Assembly: GCA_017882455.1 (NCBI GenBank)
Contig: JADGPL010000001.1
Coordinates: forward strand, 124,001 to 188,000
Direction of reading: 5' to 3'
Length of the DNA stretch: 64,000 nucleotides
From: Solirubrobacteraceae bacterium
GTDB lineage: Bacteria > Actinomycetota > Thermoleophilia > Solirubrobacterales > Solirubrobacteraceae
The notes beneath the pieces are model-generated. The model worked only from the letters and a program-made list of their open reading frames with translations. It did no database searches and was not told where the DNA came from. A program made the position numbers and the translations under genes. Positions within the stretch are counted from its first letter, which is position 1, and the number at the start of each line of letters is the position of its first letter. Shown one piece after another: positions 17,064 through 25,070 of this stretch.

Positions 17064-17903
17064 TCAGCGCTCGGCTCCTCCGCGGTGGTCGCGCAGCGCT
17101 GCGAGCAGGAGCTTGGAGTGCATGGCGCCGATCAGCTCGCGCAGCGGCTCGACGCCCGCGGCCACGATCTCCATCGCACGCTCGACCTCGACCTCGCCCG
17201 CCAGACGCCCCAGCAGCGCCCGGACCTCCTCCTGCACGAGCGGCTCCAACGCCTTGCGGTAACGCAGCGTGTCGTACACGGTGAAGCCGAGCGCCTCCTC
17301 ATAGCCGCCGGCGCGGAAGTTGGCGATGGCCTCGATGATCTTGACGTCGTCCTTGTCATAGCCGCGCTGATTGGGCGTGAGCACGCCGATCTCGGTGAGG
17401 CGCTCGAGCACGTTGCGCGGAACCCCGTAGCGCTCCTGGACGGACTTCCTGGATACCCGGCCGCGATCCTCGGCTGTGGTCAACGCGCGCTCGAGGATGC
17501 GGTCCTCGAGCTCGATCAGCGCTCGCACCCGCTCGGGGTCGTCCTCGAGGGCTCCCTTGATCACGCGCAGGGGCATGAAGCGCTCCTCCTGCAGACGCTT
17601 GATCAGCGCAATCCGCTCGACATACTCTGGCGGGTAGTAGGCCATGTTGCGGCTCGTCCTGAGCACGTCCTCGCCGGCGCCGAGCAGGCCCTCGCGCAGG
17701 TAGTAGCGGATGGTGCCCGGGCTGACGCCAGAGCGCTCGGCCAGCTCGCTCATCTTCAGCAGCGGCCGCTGGGCATCCTCGGGCTCGGCCGCCACGGCGG
17801 TCACGGCCGCCTTCGCCTCCGCGGCACTCGCGCGCACGCGCGTGCGCGCGCGAGTGCCCTCTCCCGCACTGACACCGGCACCCGCCACGGCTGGCCGGCT
17901 CAC
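17064..17903 (-). CDS. MerR family transcriptional regulator
   Basis: 279 residues from GTG 17903, overlapping the CoA-transferase stop (GTGA). After an Ala/Arg-rich N-terminus of ~45 residues comes the winged helix (KMSELAERSGVSPGTIRYYLREGLL) and a long helix (EYVERIALIKRLQEERFMPLRVIKGAL). The C-terminal ~180 residues are larger than in metal-sensing MerR proteins and carry a second helical region (VPRNVLERLTEIGVLTPN) plus an effector-like domain without cysteines. It is the last gene of the BKACE operon. It is a candidate to bind the quasi-palindrome at 20057-20074 (inference). Confidence 0.85.
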   Translation of the reverse strand: MSRPAVAGAGVSAGEGTRARTRVRASAAEAKAAVTAVAAEPEDAQRPLLKMSELAERSGVSPGTIRYYLREGLLGAGEDVLRTSRNMAYYPPEYVERIALIKRLQEERFMPLRVIKGALEDDPERVRALIELEDRILERALTTAEDRGRVSRKSVQERYGVPRNVLERLTEIGVLTPNQRGYDKDDVKIIEAIANFRAGGYEEALGFTVYDTLRYRKALEPLVQEEVRALLGRLAGEVEVERAMEIVAAGVEPLRELIGAMHSKLLLAALRDHRGGAER

Positions 17904-19150
17904 GCCCGCAGCGTGGCGTCCTGGCGAGACTCGGCCGGCCCCGCCGCCGCGCCGCTCGCCAGCAACTCGGCCACCTCGGCCCCGGAGTAGCCGGCCGCGA
18001 GCAGCACCGCCTCGGTGTGCTCGCCGAGCGCCGGGCCCGGCAGGCGCGCGTGGTCGCCGGGAGTGCGGGTCAGCTTGACCGGGACGCCGAGCTGGCGAAC
18101 CGTGGCCTCGGCGCCCGGCTGGTCGATCTCGACGACCATCTCCCGCGCGCGCACGAGCTCGGAGTCCATCGCCTCGTCGAGCTCGAGCACTGGCTCCAGG
18201 CAGCAGTCGTGCTCCCCGGCAAACGCCTCCCACGCGGCGCGCGTGCGCGAACGGAAGATCTCCTGGACCTGGACGTGAGCCGCCGAGCCCGGGCGCTCGA
18301 ACTGCGCAGCGATGAGCTCCTCGCGTCCCACCCCGCGGCACCACGCCTGCCAGAACTTCGGCTCGAGCGCTCCCAGGCTGACCCAGCCGTCGGCGCATTC
18401 ATATGGGCGGTAGCAGATCAACGATCCGGCCAGGGGGAGCTCGCCGCGGCGCGGAACGGTGCCATCGGCGAAATAGGCACCGGCCACCATCGCCAGCCAC
18501 GACAGCGCGCCGTCGGCCATCGAGACATCGACCATCTGGCCTTCGCCGGATCCGGCCCCGTGCTCGCCGCCGTCACGCTCGCGCAGCGCCGCCAGGATCC
18601 CAAAGGCCGCCATCAGCGCCCCACCACCGAGGTCCGCGATCTGCCCTGCGGCCTGGACCGGCTCGCCACCGAGCTCGCCCGTGAGCCCCAGCAGGCCGAT
18701 CAGGCCGAGGTAGTTCATATCGTGCCCGGAGGCATCCCGCTTGGGGCCGTCCTGACCGTAGCCGCTGATCGCGCAATAGACGATCCCGGGGTTCTCCTCG
18801 CGCATGCGCTCATAGCCCACGCCGAGACGGTCGAGAACCCCGGGCCTGAAGGACTCGAGCACCACGTCGTGTTCGCGAACGAGCCGCAGCAGCGCCTCGC
18901 GGCCGCCGTCGCTCTTGAGGTCCAGGCGGATCGAGCGCTTGTTGCGGTTCAGCGACAGGAACAGAGCAGAGCGCGCGCTCTCGTGCGCGCCCTCGTAAAA
19001 GGGCGGCGACCAGCGAATGTAGTCGCCCATGCCGGTGTCCTCGACCTTGAGCACCTCGGCGCCGAAGTCGGCCAGCAGCAGCGAGCAGAAGCCCCCGGGC
19101 AGCAGGCGCGAGAGGTCGAGAACGCGGATGCCCCGCAGTGGCAGGCTCAC
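17900..19150 (-). CDS. Family III CoA-transferase (CaiB/BaiF type)
   Basis: 416 residues, full length for CaiB/BaiF enzymes, starting at GTG 19150 within the BKACE stop. The N-terminal IRVLDLSRLLPGGFCSLLLADFGAEVLKVED is diagnostic. The catalytic aspartate sits in ASGHDMNYLGL (Asp144). The family includes CoA-transferases for carnitine, oxalate and aromatic acids, and alpha-methylacyl-CoA racemases; the racemase-like branch is possible because of the LxxLGLTGELG region. With BKACE upstream it would shuttle CoA between acids of a catabolic route. Substrate unknown. Confidence 0.85.
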   Translation of the reverse strand: MSLPLRGIRVLDLSRLLPGGFCSLLLADFGAEVLKVEDTGMGDYIRWSPPFYEGAHESARSALFLSLNRNKRSIRLDLKSDGGREALLRLVREHDVVLESFRPGVLDRLGVGYERMREENPGIVYCAISGYGQDGPKRDASGHDMNYLGLIGLLGLTGELGGEPVQAAGQIADLGGGALMAAFGILAALRERDGGEHGAGSGEGQMVDVSMADGALSWLAMVAGAYFADGTVPRRGELPLAGSLICYRPYECADGWVSLGALEPKFWQAWCRGVGREELIAAQFERPGSAAHVQVQEIFRSRTRAAWEAFAGEHDCCLEPVLELDEAMDSELVRAREMVVEIDQPGAEATVRQLGVPVKLTRTPGDHARLPGPALGEHTEAVLLAAGYSGAEVAELLASGAAAGPAESRQDATLRA

Positions 19151-20028
19151 GCGCCCACCTGCTCACGCTGGGCGATCCCGAGCATCGCGCGGGCCTCCTG
19201 CACGGTCGCCGGGCGCCGGCCCATGTCTTCGGTCATGCTCCTCGCCTTGGCGATCAGCTCGCCGTTCGATTTCGCCATCTCACCGCCCGGCAGGTACAGG
19301 TTGTCCTCGAGCCCCACCCTGATCGAGCCGCCGAGCGTGAGCGCGGCTGCCACCAGCATCCACTGGTCGCGCGAGATCCCGATCACGCCCCAGTGCGAGC
19401 CCTCGGGAATGTTCTCGACCATCGCCGCCAGGTTGCGGGCGGTGGGCGGTATGCCTCCCACCACGCCCATCACGCAGTCCACGTGCAGGGGAGTCTTCAG
19501 CACCCTCATGTCGATCAGCGGCGCCAGGCTGCCCACGTGACCGATGTCGAAGCACTCGTGCTCCGGTTTGATGTCCAGCTCGTTCATCGCCTCGAGCAGC
19601 TGGATGATCTCCTCGAAGGGGTTCTGGAAGACCATTGCGAACACGAACTCCTTGCGCGAGCGCGAGTACTTGGCGTAGTTCATCGAGCCCATGTTCAGGG
19701 CGGCCACCTCGGGACGGCACTCGCGCAGGTAGGCGATGCGCTTCTCCACCGGCACGCCGATCGTGCCGGTCGAGTAGTTGACGATCACCTCCTCGCCCAC
19801 CTCGGCGCGGATCGCCGCGGTGATGGCGGCGAAGTCCTCTATCTCATAGCTCGGCGTGCCATCCGGTTTGCGCGCGTGGATGTGGATCATCACGCCGCCC
19901 TCGTCCACGATCCGCCGCGCCTCGGCCGCATACTCGGCCGGCGTGTAGGGGATCGCGGGGCACTGCTCGCGGTTGGCGATCGCCCCCGAGATCGAGCAGG
20001 TGATCACGACAGGATGATCGAGGCTCAT
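19147..20028 (-). CDS. BKACE family beta-keto acid cleavage enzyme (DUF849)
   Basis: 293 residues with AAGGAG 5 nt before ATG 20028. The zinc site is visible: His49/His51 in MIHIHARK and Glu241 in GLEDNLYLPGGE. The family condenses a beta-keto acid with acetyl-CoA to give acetoacetate and a new CoA ester (first described as the lysine-fermentation enzyme Kce); members differ in substrate. The CoA-transferase and MerR genes are translationally coupled downstream. A quasi-palindrome at 20057-20074 lies 29 nt upstream, so this part may have its own promoter inside the longer operon. Confidence 0.88.
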   Translation of the reverse strand: MSLDHPVVITCSISGAIANREQCPAIPYTPAEYAAEARRIVDEGGVMIHIHARKPDGTPSYEIEDFAAITAAIRAEVGEEVIVNYSTGTIGVPVEKRIAYLRECRPEVAALNMGSMNYAKYSRSRKEFVFAMVFQNPFEEIIQLLEAMNELDIKPEHECFDIGHVGSLAPLIDMRVLKTPLHVDCVMGVVGGIPPTARNLAAMVENIPEGSHWGVIGISRDQWMLVAAALTLGGSIRVGLEDNLYLPGGEMAKSNGELIAKARSMTEDMGRRPATVQEARAMLGIAQREQVGA

Positions 20029-20056
20029 CGGTGCTCCTTGTTGCTGGACGAGAGGT

Positions 20057-20074
20057 GTATAGCGATGGTGATAC
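20057..20074. promoter_or_regulatory. Quasi-palindrome upstream of the BKACE gene (copy 1 of 3)
   Basis: GTATAGCGATGGTGATAC differs at two positions from the 18-mer GTATAGCCATGGTTATAC found identically at 30343-30360 and 48101-48118. It lies in the 61-nt gap between the carboxyltransferase stop and the BKACE start. Like copy 3 it is followed on the plus strand by GGCG. An operator role is inferred. Confidence 0.5.
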
Positions 20075-20089
20075 GGCGAGCGGAGAGCG

Positions 20090-21670
20090 TCATACGGGCA
20101 CCACGCCGTGGCGCTTCCACGGCCGCTCGATCTTCTTTCCGGCCGACATCTCCAGGGCCCTGCAGATCGTCTCGCGGGTCTCGCGCGGGTCGATCACGTC
20201 GTCGATCACGTCGTTGCCGGCGGCGACGTACACGTCGAAGATCTTGCGGAAGCCCTCGATCAGCTCGGCCTTCTTGGCCGCGGGGTCCTCGGCCGCTTCG
20301 ACCTGCTTGCGGAAGGCGATCTCGACGACGCCCTCGGCGCCCATCACGCTGATCTCGGCGCTCGGCCAGGCGACGATCAGGTCGGGCTCGTAGGCACGGC
20401 CGTTCATCACGTAGTAGCCGGCGCCGTAGGCCTTGCGCGTGATCACGGTGATCTTGGGCACGGTGGCGTTGGCGACCGCGTGGAGCATCTTTGCCCCGTG
20501 ACGGATGATGCCTTCGGCCTCGACCTTGGTGCCGACCATGAAGCCGGGTACGTCCTGGATGAAGACGAGCGGGATGGCGAAGGCGTTGCAGAGGTTCACG
20601 AAGCGCGCGGCCTTGTCGGCCGAGTCGTTGTCGAGGATCCCGCCGAGCTGCTTGGGCTGGTTGGCCACGATCCCGACGGGGCGTCCGCCGAAGCGGGCGA
20701 AGCAGGTGATGATCGTCTTGGCCCACTGGCCCTTCATGTCGAAGTGCTCGCCGTCATCCACGATCCTGCGGATCACCTCGTACATGTCGTAGGGCTTGCG
20801 ATTGGACTCGGGCAGGACGTCCAGCAGCTCCTCCTCGCGGCGGTCGATCGGGTCGGAGACCTCGCGGATGGGGGGCTTCTCTTCACAGTTCTGGGGCATG
20901 AACGACAGGTACTGCTTGATCCGCTCGACGCACTCCTCGTCGCTTGCCACCTCGAGGTCGCCCACGCCGGACTTGCGGCAGTGCACGCGCGAGCCACCCA
21001 GTTCCTCCTGGGTGACCTCCTCGCCGATGGCCGCGCGCACGAGGTGCGGGCCGGCCAGCGCCATCGAGCCGCGGCCCTTGACCATCGGGACGAAGTCGGC
21101 GAGGCCGGGGATGTAGGCGGTGCCGGCCGCGCACGGACCCATCAGGGCGGCGACCTGCGGGATCACCCCGCTCATCACGACCTCCTCCCGGAAGAGGTGC
21201 CCGGAGCCGGCGAACAGGGCGCCTGCGGCCTCCTGCACACGAGCGCCGGCCGAGTCGAGCAGCCACACGAACGGCATCCGCTTGGTGAGGGCGAGCTCGC
21301 GCAGACGCGTGACCTTGATCTCCCCGGTCATTCCCATCGAGCCGGCCATCACGGTGAAGTCGTAGGCGCACACCGCGGTCAGGCGTCCGTCCACCTTGCC
21401 GTAGCCGGTGATCACGCCGTCGGCCGGTGCATCCACGCCGTCCATCGCGCGCTGGGAGAAGTGGGGCTTGCCGTGGATGCCGAGCTCGACGAAGGTGCCG
21501 TCGTCGATCAGCAGGGCAATGCGCTCGCGCGCGGTGAGCTTCTCGCGAGCGTGCTGGGCCGCGATCTTCTCCTCGCCGCCGCCGAGCCTGATGCGGGCGC
21601 GGCGGGCCTCGAGGTCCTCAACCAGAGGACGCAGCAGCGAGGTTGGGGCTGTCGTGTCGGGGGCGCTCAT
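20090..21670 (-). CDS. Acyl-CoA carboxylase, carboxyltransferase (beta) subunit
   Basis: 526 residues from ATG 21670, chosen because AAAGGA lies at SD distance and the hydratase stop is 2 nt upstream; ATG 21688 would add six residues. Both crotonase-fold halves are present (e.g. DSAGARVQEAAGALFAGSG and FIQDVPGFMVGTKVEAEGI, then TRKAYGAGYYVMNG). This is the propionyl-/acetyl-/methylcrotonyl-CoA carboxylase beta type that moves CO2 from biotin to an acyl-CoA. No biotin carboxylase gene is in the window; a 70-residue biotin carrier is at 33508. Acyl specificity is not deduced. Confidence 0.92.
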   Translation of the reverse strand: MSAPDTTAPTSLLRPLVEDLEARRARIRLGGGEEKIAAQHAREKLTARERIALLIDDGTFVELGIHGKPHFSQRAMDGVDAPADGVITGYGKVDGRLTAVCAYDFTVMAGSMGMTGEIKVTRLRELALTKRMPFVWLLDSAGARVQEAAGALFAGSGHLFREEVVMSGVIPQVAALMGPCAAGTAYIPGLADFVPMVKGRGSMALAGPHLVRAAIGEEVTQEELGGSRVHCRKSGVGDLEVASDEECVERIKQYLSFMPQNCEEKPPIREVSDPIDRREEELLDVLPESNRKPYDMYEVIRRIVDDGEHFDMKGQWAKTIITCFARFGGRPVGIVANQPKQLGGILDNDSADKAARFVNLCNAFAIPLVFIQDVPGFMVGTKVEAEGIIRHGAKMLHAVANATVPKITVITRKAYGAGYYVMNGRAYEPDLIVAWPSAEISVMGAEGVVEIAFRKQVEAAEDPAAKKAELIEGFRKIFDVYVAAGNDVIDDVIDPRETRETICRALEMSAGKKIERPWKRHGVVPV

Positions 21671-21672
21671 GG

Positions 21673-22458
21673 TCAGCGTCCTTTCCATTGGGGGTCGCGC
21701 TTCTCGAAGAATGCTGTGACGCCCTCGACTATGTCTTCTGTGGAGAGCGCCAGGCTGAGCTGCGCGCGCAGGTAGTCCAGCGCGTCGTCCAGCCCCATGT
21801 CCATCTGGCGGCGCATGGCCTGCTTGCCGAGGCGCATGATCACGGGGGACTTGCCGGCCAGCTTGCCCGCCCACTCGGCCACTGCGCCGTCGAGCTGATC
21901 GTCGGGCACGACCTTGTTGACGATGCCCGCCGCGAGCGCCTGCTCGGCACTCCAGCGCTCGCCCAGCAGCAGCAGCTCGTTGGCCTTCTTGCGGCCCACG
22001 TTTCGGTAGATGAGCGCCATGATCATGAAGGGAAAGGTGCCGATGTTGATCTCGGGCGTTCCGAATGAAGCGCCCTCGGAGGCCACGATCAGATCGCAGG
22101 CCAATGCAATCCCGAGGGCCCCGGCGAGCACATGCCCACGGGCGGCGCAGATGGTGGGCTTGCCCAGCTCGCCGATGAGCTTGAAGAGCCCCACGAAGAG
22201 CTCAGAGCCGAAGTGCTTGTGCACAAGCGAGTCATCGCCGGCGAAGCCCCCGAGGTTGGCGCCCGAGGAGAACGTCTTCTCATGGGAGGAAGCGAGCACT
22301 ACGCAGCGCACCTGATCCTCATCGCGCGCCCGCTCAAAGGCCTCGATCAGCCCGGCCAGCAGCTCGGGCGAGAGCGCGTTGCGGGTGTCGGGGTCGTTGA
22401 GCGTGATGGTCGCGACGCCGGCTCCGTCGACGTCGTAGAGAACCTTGTCGGTGGGCAC
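21673..22458 (-). CDS. Enoyl-CoA hydratase/isomerase family protein
   Basis: 261 residues, GTG start. Crotonase hallmarks: the oxyanion-hole segments SSGANLGGFAG and AARGHVLAGALGIALACDLIVAS, and TPEINIGTFPF. In this last motif a glutamate (PEI) occupies the usual catalytic position. It is the first gene of an operon running into the carboxyltransferase (2-nt gap) and on to BKACE. A 27-bp operator-like element lies 33 nt before the start. It could be a hydratase or a methylglutaconyl-type enzyme; the carboxylase next door makes a branched-chain (leucine-like) route possible, as inference. Confidence 0.85.
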   Translation of the reverse strand: MPTDKVLYDVDGAGVATITLNDPDTRNALSPELLAGLIEAFERARDEDQVRCVVLASSHEKTFSSGANLGGFAGDDSLVHKHFGSELFVGLFKLIGELGKPTICAARGHVLAGALGIALACDLIVASEGASFGTPEINIGTFPFMIMALIYRNVGRKKANELLLLGERWSAEQALAAGIVNKVVPDDQLDGAVAEWAGKLAGKSPVIMRLGKQAMRRQMDMGLDDALDYLRAQLSLALSTEDIVEGVTAFFEKRDPQWKGR

Positions 22459-22490
22459 GGGCGCATCCTATCCCGATAGCCGTCACGTGG

Positions 22491-22517
22491 GAAGTGCGCA
22501 GCTCTACTACTTACTTT
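22491..22517. promoter_or_regulatory. Operator-like element upstream of the enoyl-CoA hydratase operon
   Basis: An 11-nt left arm GAAGTGCGCAG, spacer CTCTA and right arm CTACTTACTTT; 7 of 11 positions are symmetric. The spacer and right half nearly match the element at 24990-25016 upstream of the acyl-CoA dehydrogenase. It lies 33 nt upstream of the GTG at 22458, where a regulator could block transcription. Confidence 0.5.
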
Positions 22518-22534
22518 GCGTCTACCGGCCGCCG

Positions 22535-23449
22535 TCAGCCGACGGTGCTGACCACTTCGACGCTGCTGGCACCCTTGGAGGCAAGTTCCCTCAGGCGGGA
22601 GACCGAGACGACCTCCCTCGCGGGAGGCGGCTTGACGTGCACGGGGATGTTGACGGCAAGGATTTCCACTGTGGTCGTGGTCTTGAGGTCCTGCGTTTGA
22701 AGGAAGCCGACGACCCGGATGGGCAAGCCGGATTCGGTCACGAAAATGTGGAGGGTCTCGATTGGCGCATCGGAGTTGAAGCCGGCGATGTCTTGGGCGG
22801 TTATGCCCTTGATCAGGAGGCGAGGTTCGACGGCGGCGGTGAACTCGGTGGTCGGCTGACCCTGGACAGGGACCGGGCCGTCGACGCTCACGGGTCCCAC
22901 GGCGGTGGTCAGCAGATTGATGAGACCGGCGAATGGTCCGGTCCCGCCGGCGTCCACTTCGAATGGGCCGCCGCCGTGCATGGAGAGGAGCTGCGCGGCG
23001 GGCGATTCGTGGGGACTTTGCGAGCGCACCCATGGCCGGCGTCCGGGCGAGTGCTTGCCGTGCCCTCTGTAGCGGTAGGTGGTGGAGCCGATTGCAATCA
23101 GGGAAGGCCTGCGCTTGGAGTTGATGAAGAGCTGGCCCTCGGCCGGGGAGACGCTCACTTCGCCCAAGGCGCTGCCGTTGAGCGATGTGCGGATGACATG
23201 TTCGGGCTTGCCGCTGGTCGAGCTGTTGGGTGAGCCGAGGGCGTAACCGCGGGAGACGTCGGAGAAGCGCTCGCTGCTGATCTGAAGCTGCTCCATCTTC
23301 TGCTCCAGCGCCTGAAGCTGCGGCGGGATGAGAGCAGTCGGCGCGAGAGCGGAGGCGGAGGCACCGGCGAAGGCGGCCACGGCCAGCAGGCCCGCCACCA
23401 GGACGAGCGCTCGCGACATGGGCCTGCTGAGGGCAGACGCAACAATCAT
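22535..23449 (-). CDS. Secreted protein, LppX/LolA-like fold possible
   Basis: 304 residues; ATG 23420 is an alternative start. A signal peptide is clear (MSRALVLVAGLLAVAAFAGASASA). The mature part begins with a helix (LQALEQKMEQLQISSERFSD) and continues with alternating beta strands (GQLFINSKRRPSLIAIGSTTYRYRG, LHIFVTESGLPIRVVGF). The order helix, curved sheet and a VTESGLPIRV strand recalls LppX/LprG-type lipid-binding proteins, but without a lipobox Cys. That comparison is tentative and no function is claimed. It lies downstream of the hairpin at 23606-23645. Confidence 0.6.
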   Translation of the reverse strand: MIVASALSRPMSRALVLVAGLLAVAAFAGASASALAPTALIPPQLQALEQKMEQLQISSERFSDVSRGYALGSPNSSTSGKPEHVIRTSLNGSALGEVSVSPAEGQLFINSKRRPSLIAIGSTTYRYRGHGKHSPGRRPWVRSQSPHESPAAQLLSMHGGGPFEVDAGGTGPFAGLINLLTTAVGPVSVDGPVPVQGQPTTEFTAAVEPRLLIKGITAQDIAGFNSDAPIETLHIFVTESGLPIRVVGFLQTQDLKTTTTVEILAVNIPVHVKPPPAREVVSVSRLRELASKGASSVEVVSTVG

Positions 23450-23605
23450 GGCCCGATCAGGCTATCCGCGGACCCGGCGATCAGCGGCGCGACTCGCGGG
23501 AGCGGATCTGTGAGCGCCGGCTCAGACCCACCGCACAGCGTCGTGGACCGAGCGCTCCCACGAACGCCGGTCGGGCGCCTTGAGTCTTCGAGGATCGCCA
23601 GAAGC

Positions 23606-23645
23606 ACGGGTGTGCGTGGCGCAACATGGTCCCACGCACACCCGT
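23606..23645. other. Perfect 14-bp hairpin downstream of the secreted-protein gene
   Basis: The arms 23606-23619 and 23632-23645 are perfectly complementary (14 bp, 12-nt loop), with core GTGCGTGG / CCACGCAC. No T-run follows on either strand, so it is not a standard intrinsic terminator. It lies 33 nt after the stop at 23678, and its core matches the terminator after the paralogous gene (8425-8454). Confidence 0.65.
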
Positions 23646-23677
23646 TGAGTCGGAAGCGGCCCAGGCCACGTGCCTGG

Positions 23678-24340
23678 CTACGCTTTGATTTCCCCTTCCG
23701 TGGCGAGGGTGAGCGTCTCGGTGCTTTCCAGCCCCGACTGTTCGAATCCAAAGGATTTCAGACCTTCGCCTTTGGTTTCGGTTATGTCTTTGACTTTTTC
23801 GCCTTTTTCGTTTTCGTATTCAGTCGGTTCCTGTACGCCTTTTTTCTGTTTGCAGCTGAGCGTGAGCGTTTTGGTTTTGGTGTTGATCGGCGATATGGGA
23901 CAGACCGTGGAGCCCTTCACCTTGAGCGTCTCAAGGCTGCTGCATTTGATCGTCAGTTCTTTCGCCAGCACCGAGTCCAAGCCGACTTCTTTTTTGGATT
24001 TGTTGATGTAGGCGAGTTCGTTTTTGAGTTCGGTTACAATGTTTCCTTCTGTGGCGCCGGTCTGGCATTTGATTTTGATGCCGATTACAGTCGCCGTGCA
24101 GCCTTCGAAGGTGACCGTCGCCGTGCTCGTTTTCGCACCGGTGATTTCGCCAGAGCCGGAGTCTTTCGTGCACGACACTTTTTCGCCGGCTTTGGTTTCG
24201 AACACGCTGGCGCCGCTAGAGATTGTCAATTTGCCCGAGGCGGGAACCTGTTCGGGTAGAGCCGCCGAAGCCGATGCCGAAGCCACGGCACCGATCACGC
24301 ACATGGCCAAGAGGCTCAAGACCATTGTCCTGATATTCAT
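23678..24340 (-). CDS. Secreted protein, paralogue of the 8514-9344 gene
   Basis: 220 residues from ATG 24340 (MNIRTMVLSLLAMCVIG, signal peptide ending near ASA). The body has KVSCTKDSGSGEITGAKTSTATVTFEGC, matching VVCAKSTGTGQITG and a FEEC element of the secreted protein at 8514-9344, then further paired cysteines (IKCQTG, IKCSS, TVCPIS, LSCKQK). Base composition is noticeably less G+C-rich than its neighbours and rich in AAG/ACG codons. The start region is a perfect 24-bp tandem duplication, so ATG 24364 gives an alternative form eight residues longer. Function unknown. Confidence 0.72.
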   Translation of the reverse strand: MNIRTMVLSLLAMCVIGAVASASASAALPEQVPASGKLTISSGASVFETKAGEKVSCTKDSGSGEITGAKTSTATVTFEGCTATVIGIKIKCQTGATEGNIVTELKNELAYINKSKKEVGLDSVLAKELTIKCSSLETLKVKGSTVCPISPINTKTKTLTLSCKQKKGVQEPTEYENEKGEKVKDITETKGEGLKSFGFEQSGLESTETLTLATEGEIKA

Positions 24341-24382
24341 ATTCTCACTCACCCTCCGATTCATATTCTCACTCACCCTCCG
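24335..24382. repeat. 24-bp perfect tandem duplication of SD and start codon
   Basis: Units 24335-24358 and 24359-24382 are identical. On the minus strand each carries GGAGGG, then GTGAGTGAGAATATG, so both the Shine-Dalgarno and the ATG of the secreted protein are doubled. The unit length (24) keeps the frame, adding eight residues (NRRVSENM) if the upstream ATG is used. Confidence 0.9.
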
Positions 24383-25070
24383 TGTTGTGGTATCGATTGG
24401 CTCCAGAGTGCGGGCCCGGTGAACTCGGGAGCGGTGCATGAGACTAACCCAAGTCTCATAACAGATCTAGTTCATGGAATCTCACCGGGTGTGGAGTAAT
24501 CGTAACCGGGACACTGACATAAGAGAAGAGATGCCTCTCACACCTTTGCCATCCAAATCTGCCACGTTGTCTCTCATTTGGGGGCTCTCCCTCGCCCGGC
24601 ATTCATTGGGTTATGTGTTTACCTTGAGTGCCTTGTGCCCCTGATTCCGACCAATCTGTCTCTTACTCAATTAGCCTGCTATCCGGGGCGGGTACGCCTG
24701 TCGCCGTGTCAATAGCTGCGCGCCGGCCGGGGGTTACACGTCGCCCGCTGGACTGGCGGCTGAGCGGACCGTCGACCTGGCGGTGGCACGGCTACCACGG
24801 CGGCGGTCCCTGGTCAGCGCTGCGGACCAAGAGGCCAGACATCACGCGAACGAAACTGTCGCCGGCGGTCGCGTGCCGTCGGGCGGCGATCCACGCGCGA
24901 GGTCGGCTGCGAGCACTTCGCGGGCAGCGAGGGAGCGTGGCGCGTACAGGCGAGAGAGAAGATGGACGAGTCGCATGGGCCGTCCGCCGAAAGTAGATAG
25001 CTCTACTATTTACTTTTGCAACGGGCTGCGCTAGCGTGTGGCCCGACCTCGACCAAGGAGAAAGTCCCCG
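24383..25070. other. Long intergenic region (~690 nt) between divergent genes
   Basis: No credible gene found: frames here are short, lack SD sequences and show no family motif. The left two thirds (to about 24680) are less G+C-rich than the surroundings and must contain the promoter for the secreted protein on the minus strand. The right end holds the operator-like element at 24990-25016 and the AAGGAG of the acyl-CoA dehydrogenase. The remainder shows nothing recognisable. Confidence 0.5.
24990..25016. promoter_or_regulatory. 27-bp inverted repeat upstream of acyl-CoA dehydrogenase
   Basis: Arms AAAGTAGATAG and CTATTTACTTT (10 of 11 complementary) flank spacer CTCTA, ending 54 nt before the ATG at 25071. 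Spacer and right arm recur at 22491-22517. The length and symmetry fit a dimeric repressor site, for example TetR-type; the cognate protein is unknown. Confidence 0.65.

Noticed and set aside
23606-23645. Rho-independent terminator.
   Set aside because: The stem is perfect but neither strand has a T-tract after it.
24628-25034. Short plus-strand frames in the long intergenic region.
   Set aside because: They lack SD sequences and motifs, and overlap the operator-like element; low-complexity Arg/Ser composition suggests chance.
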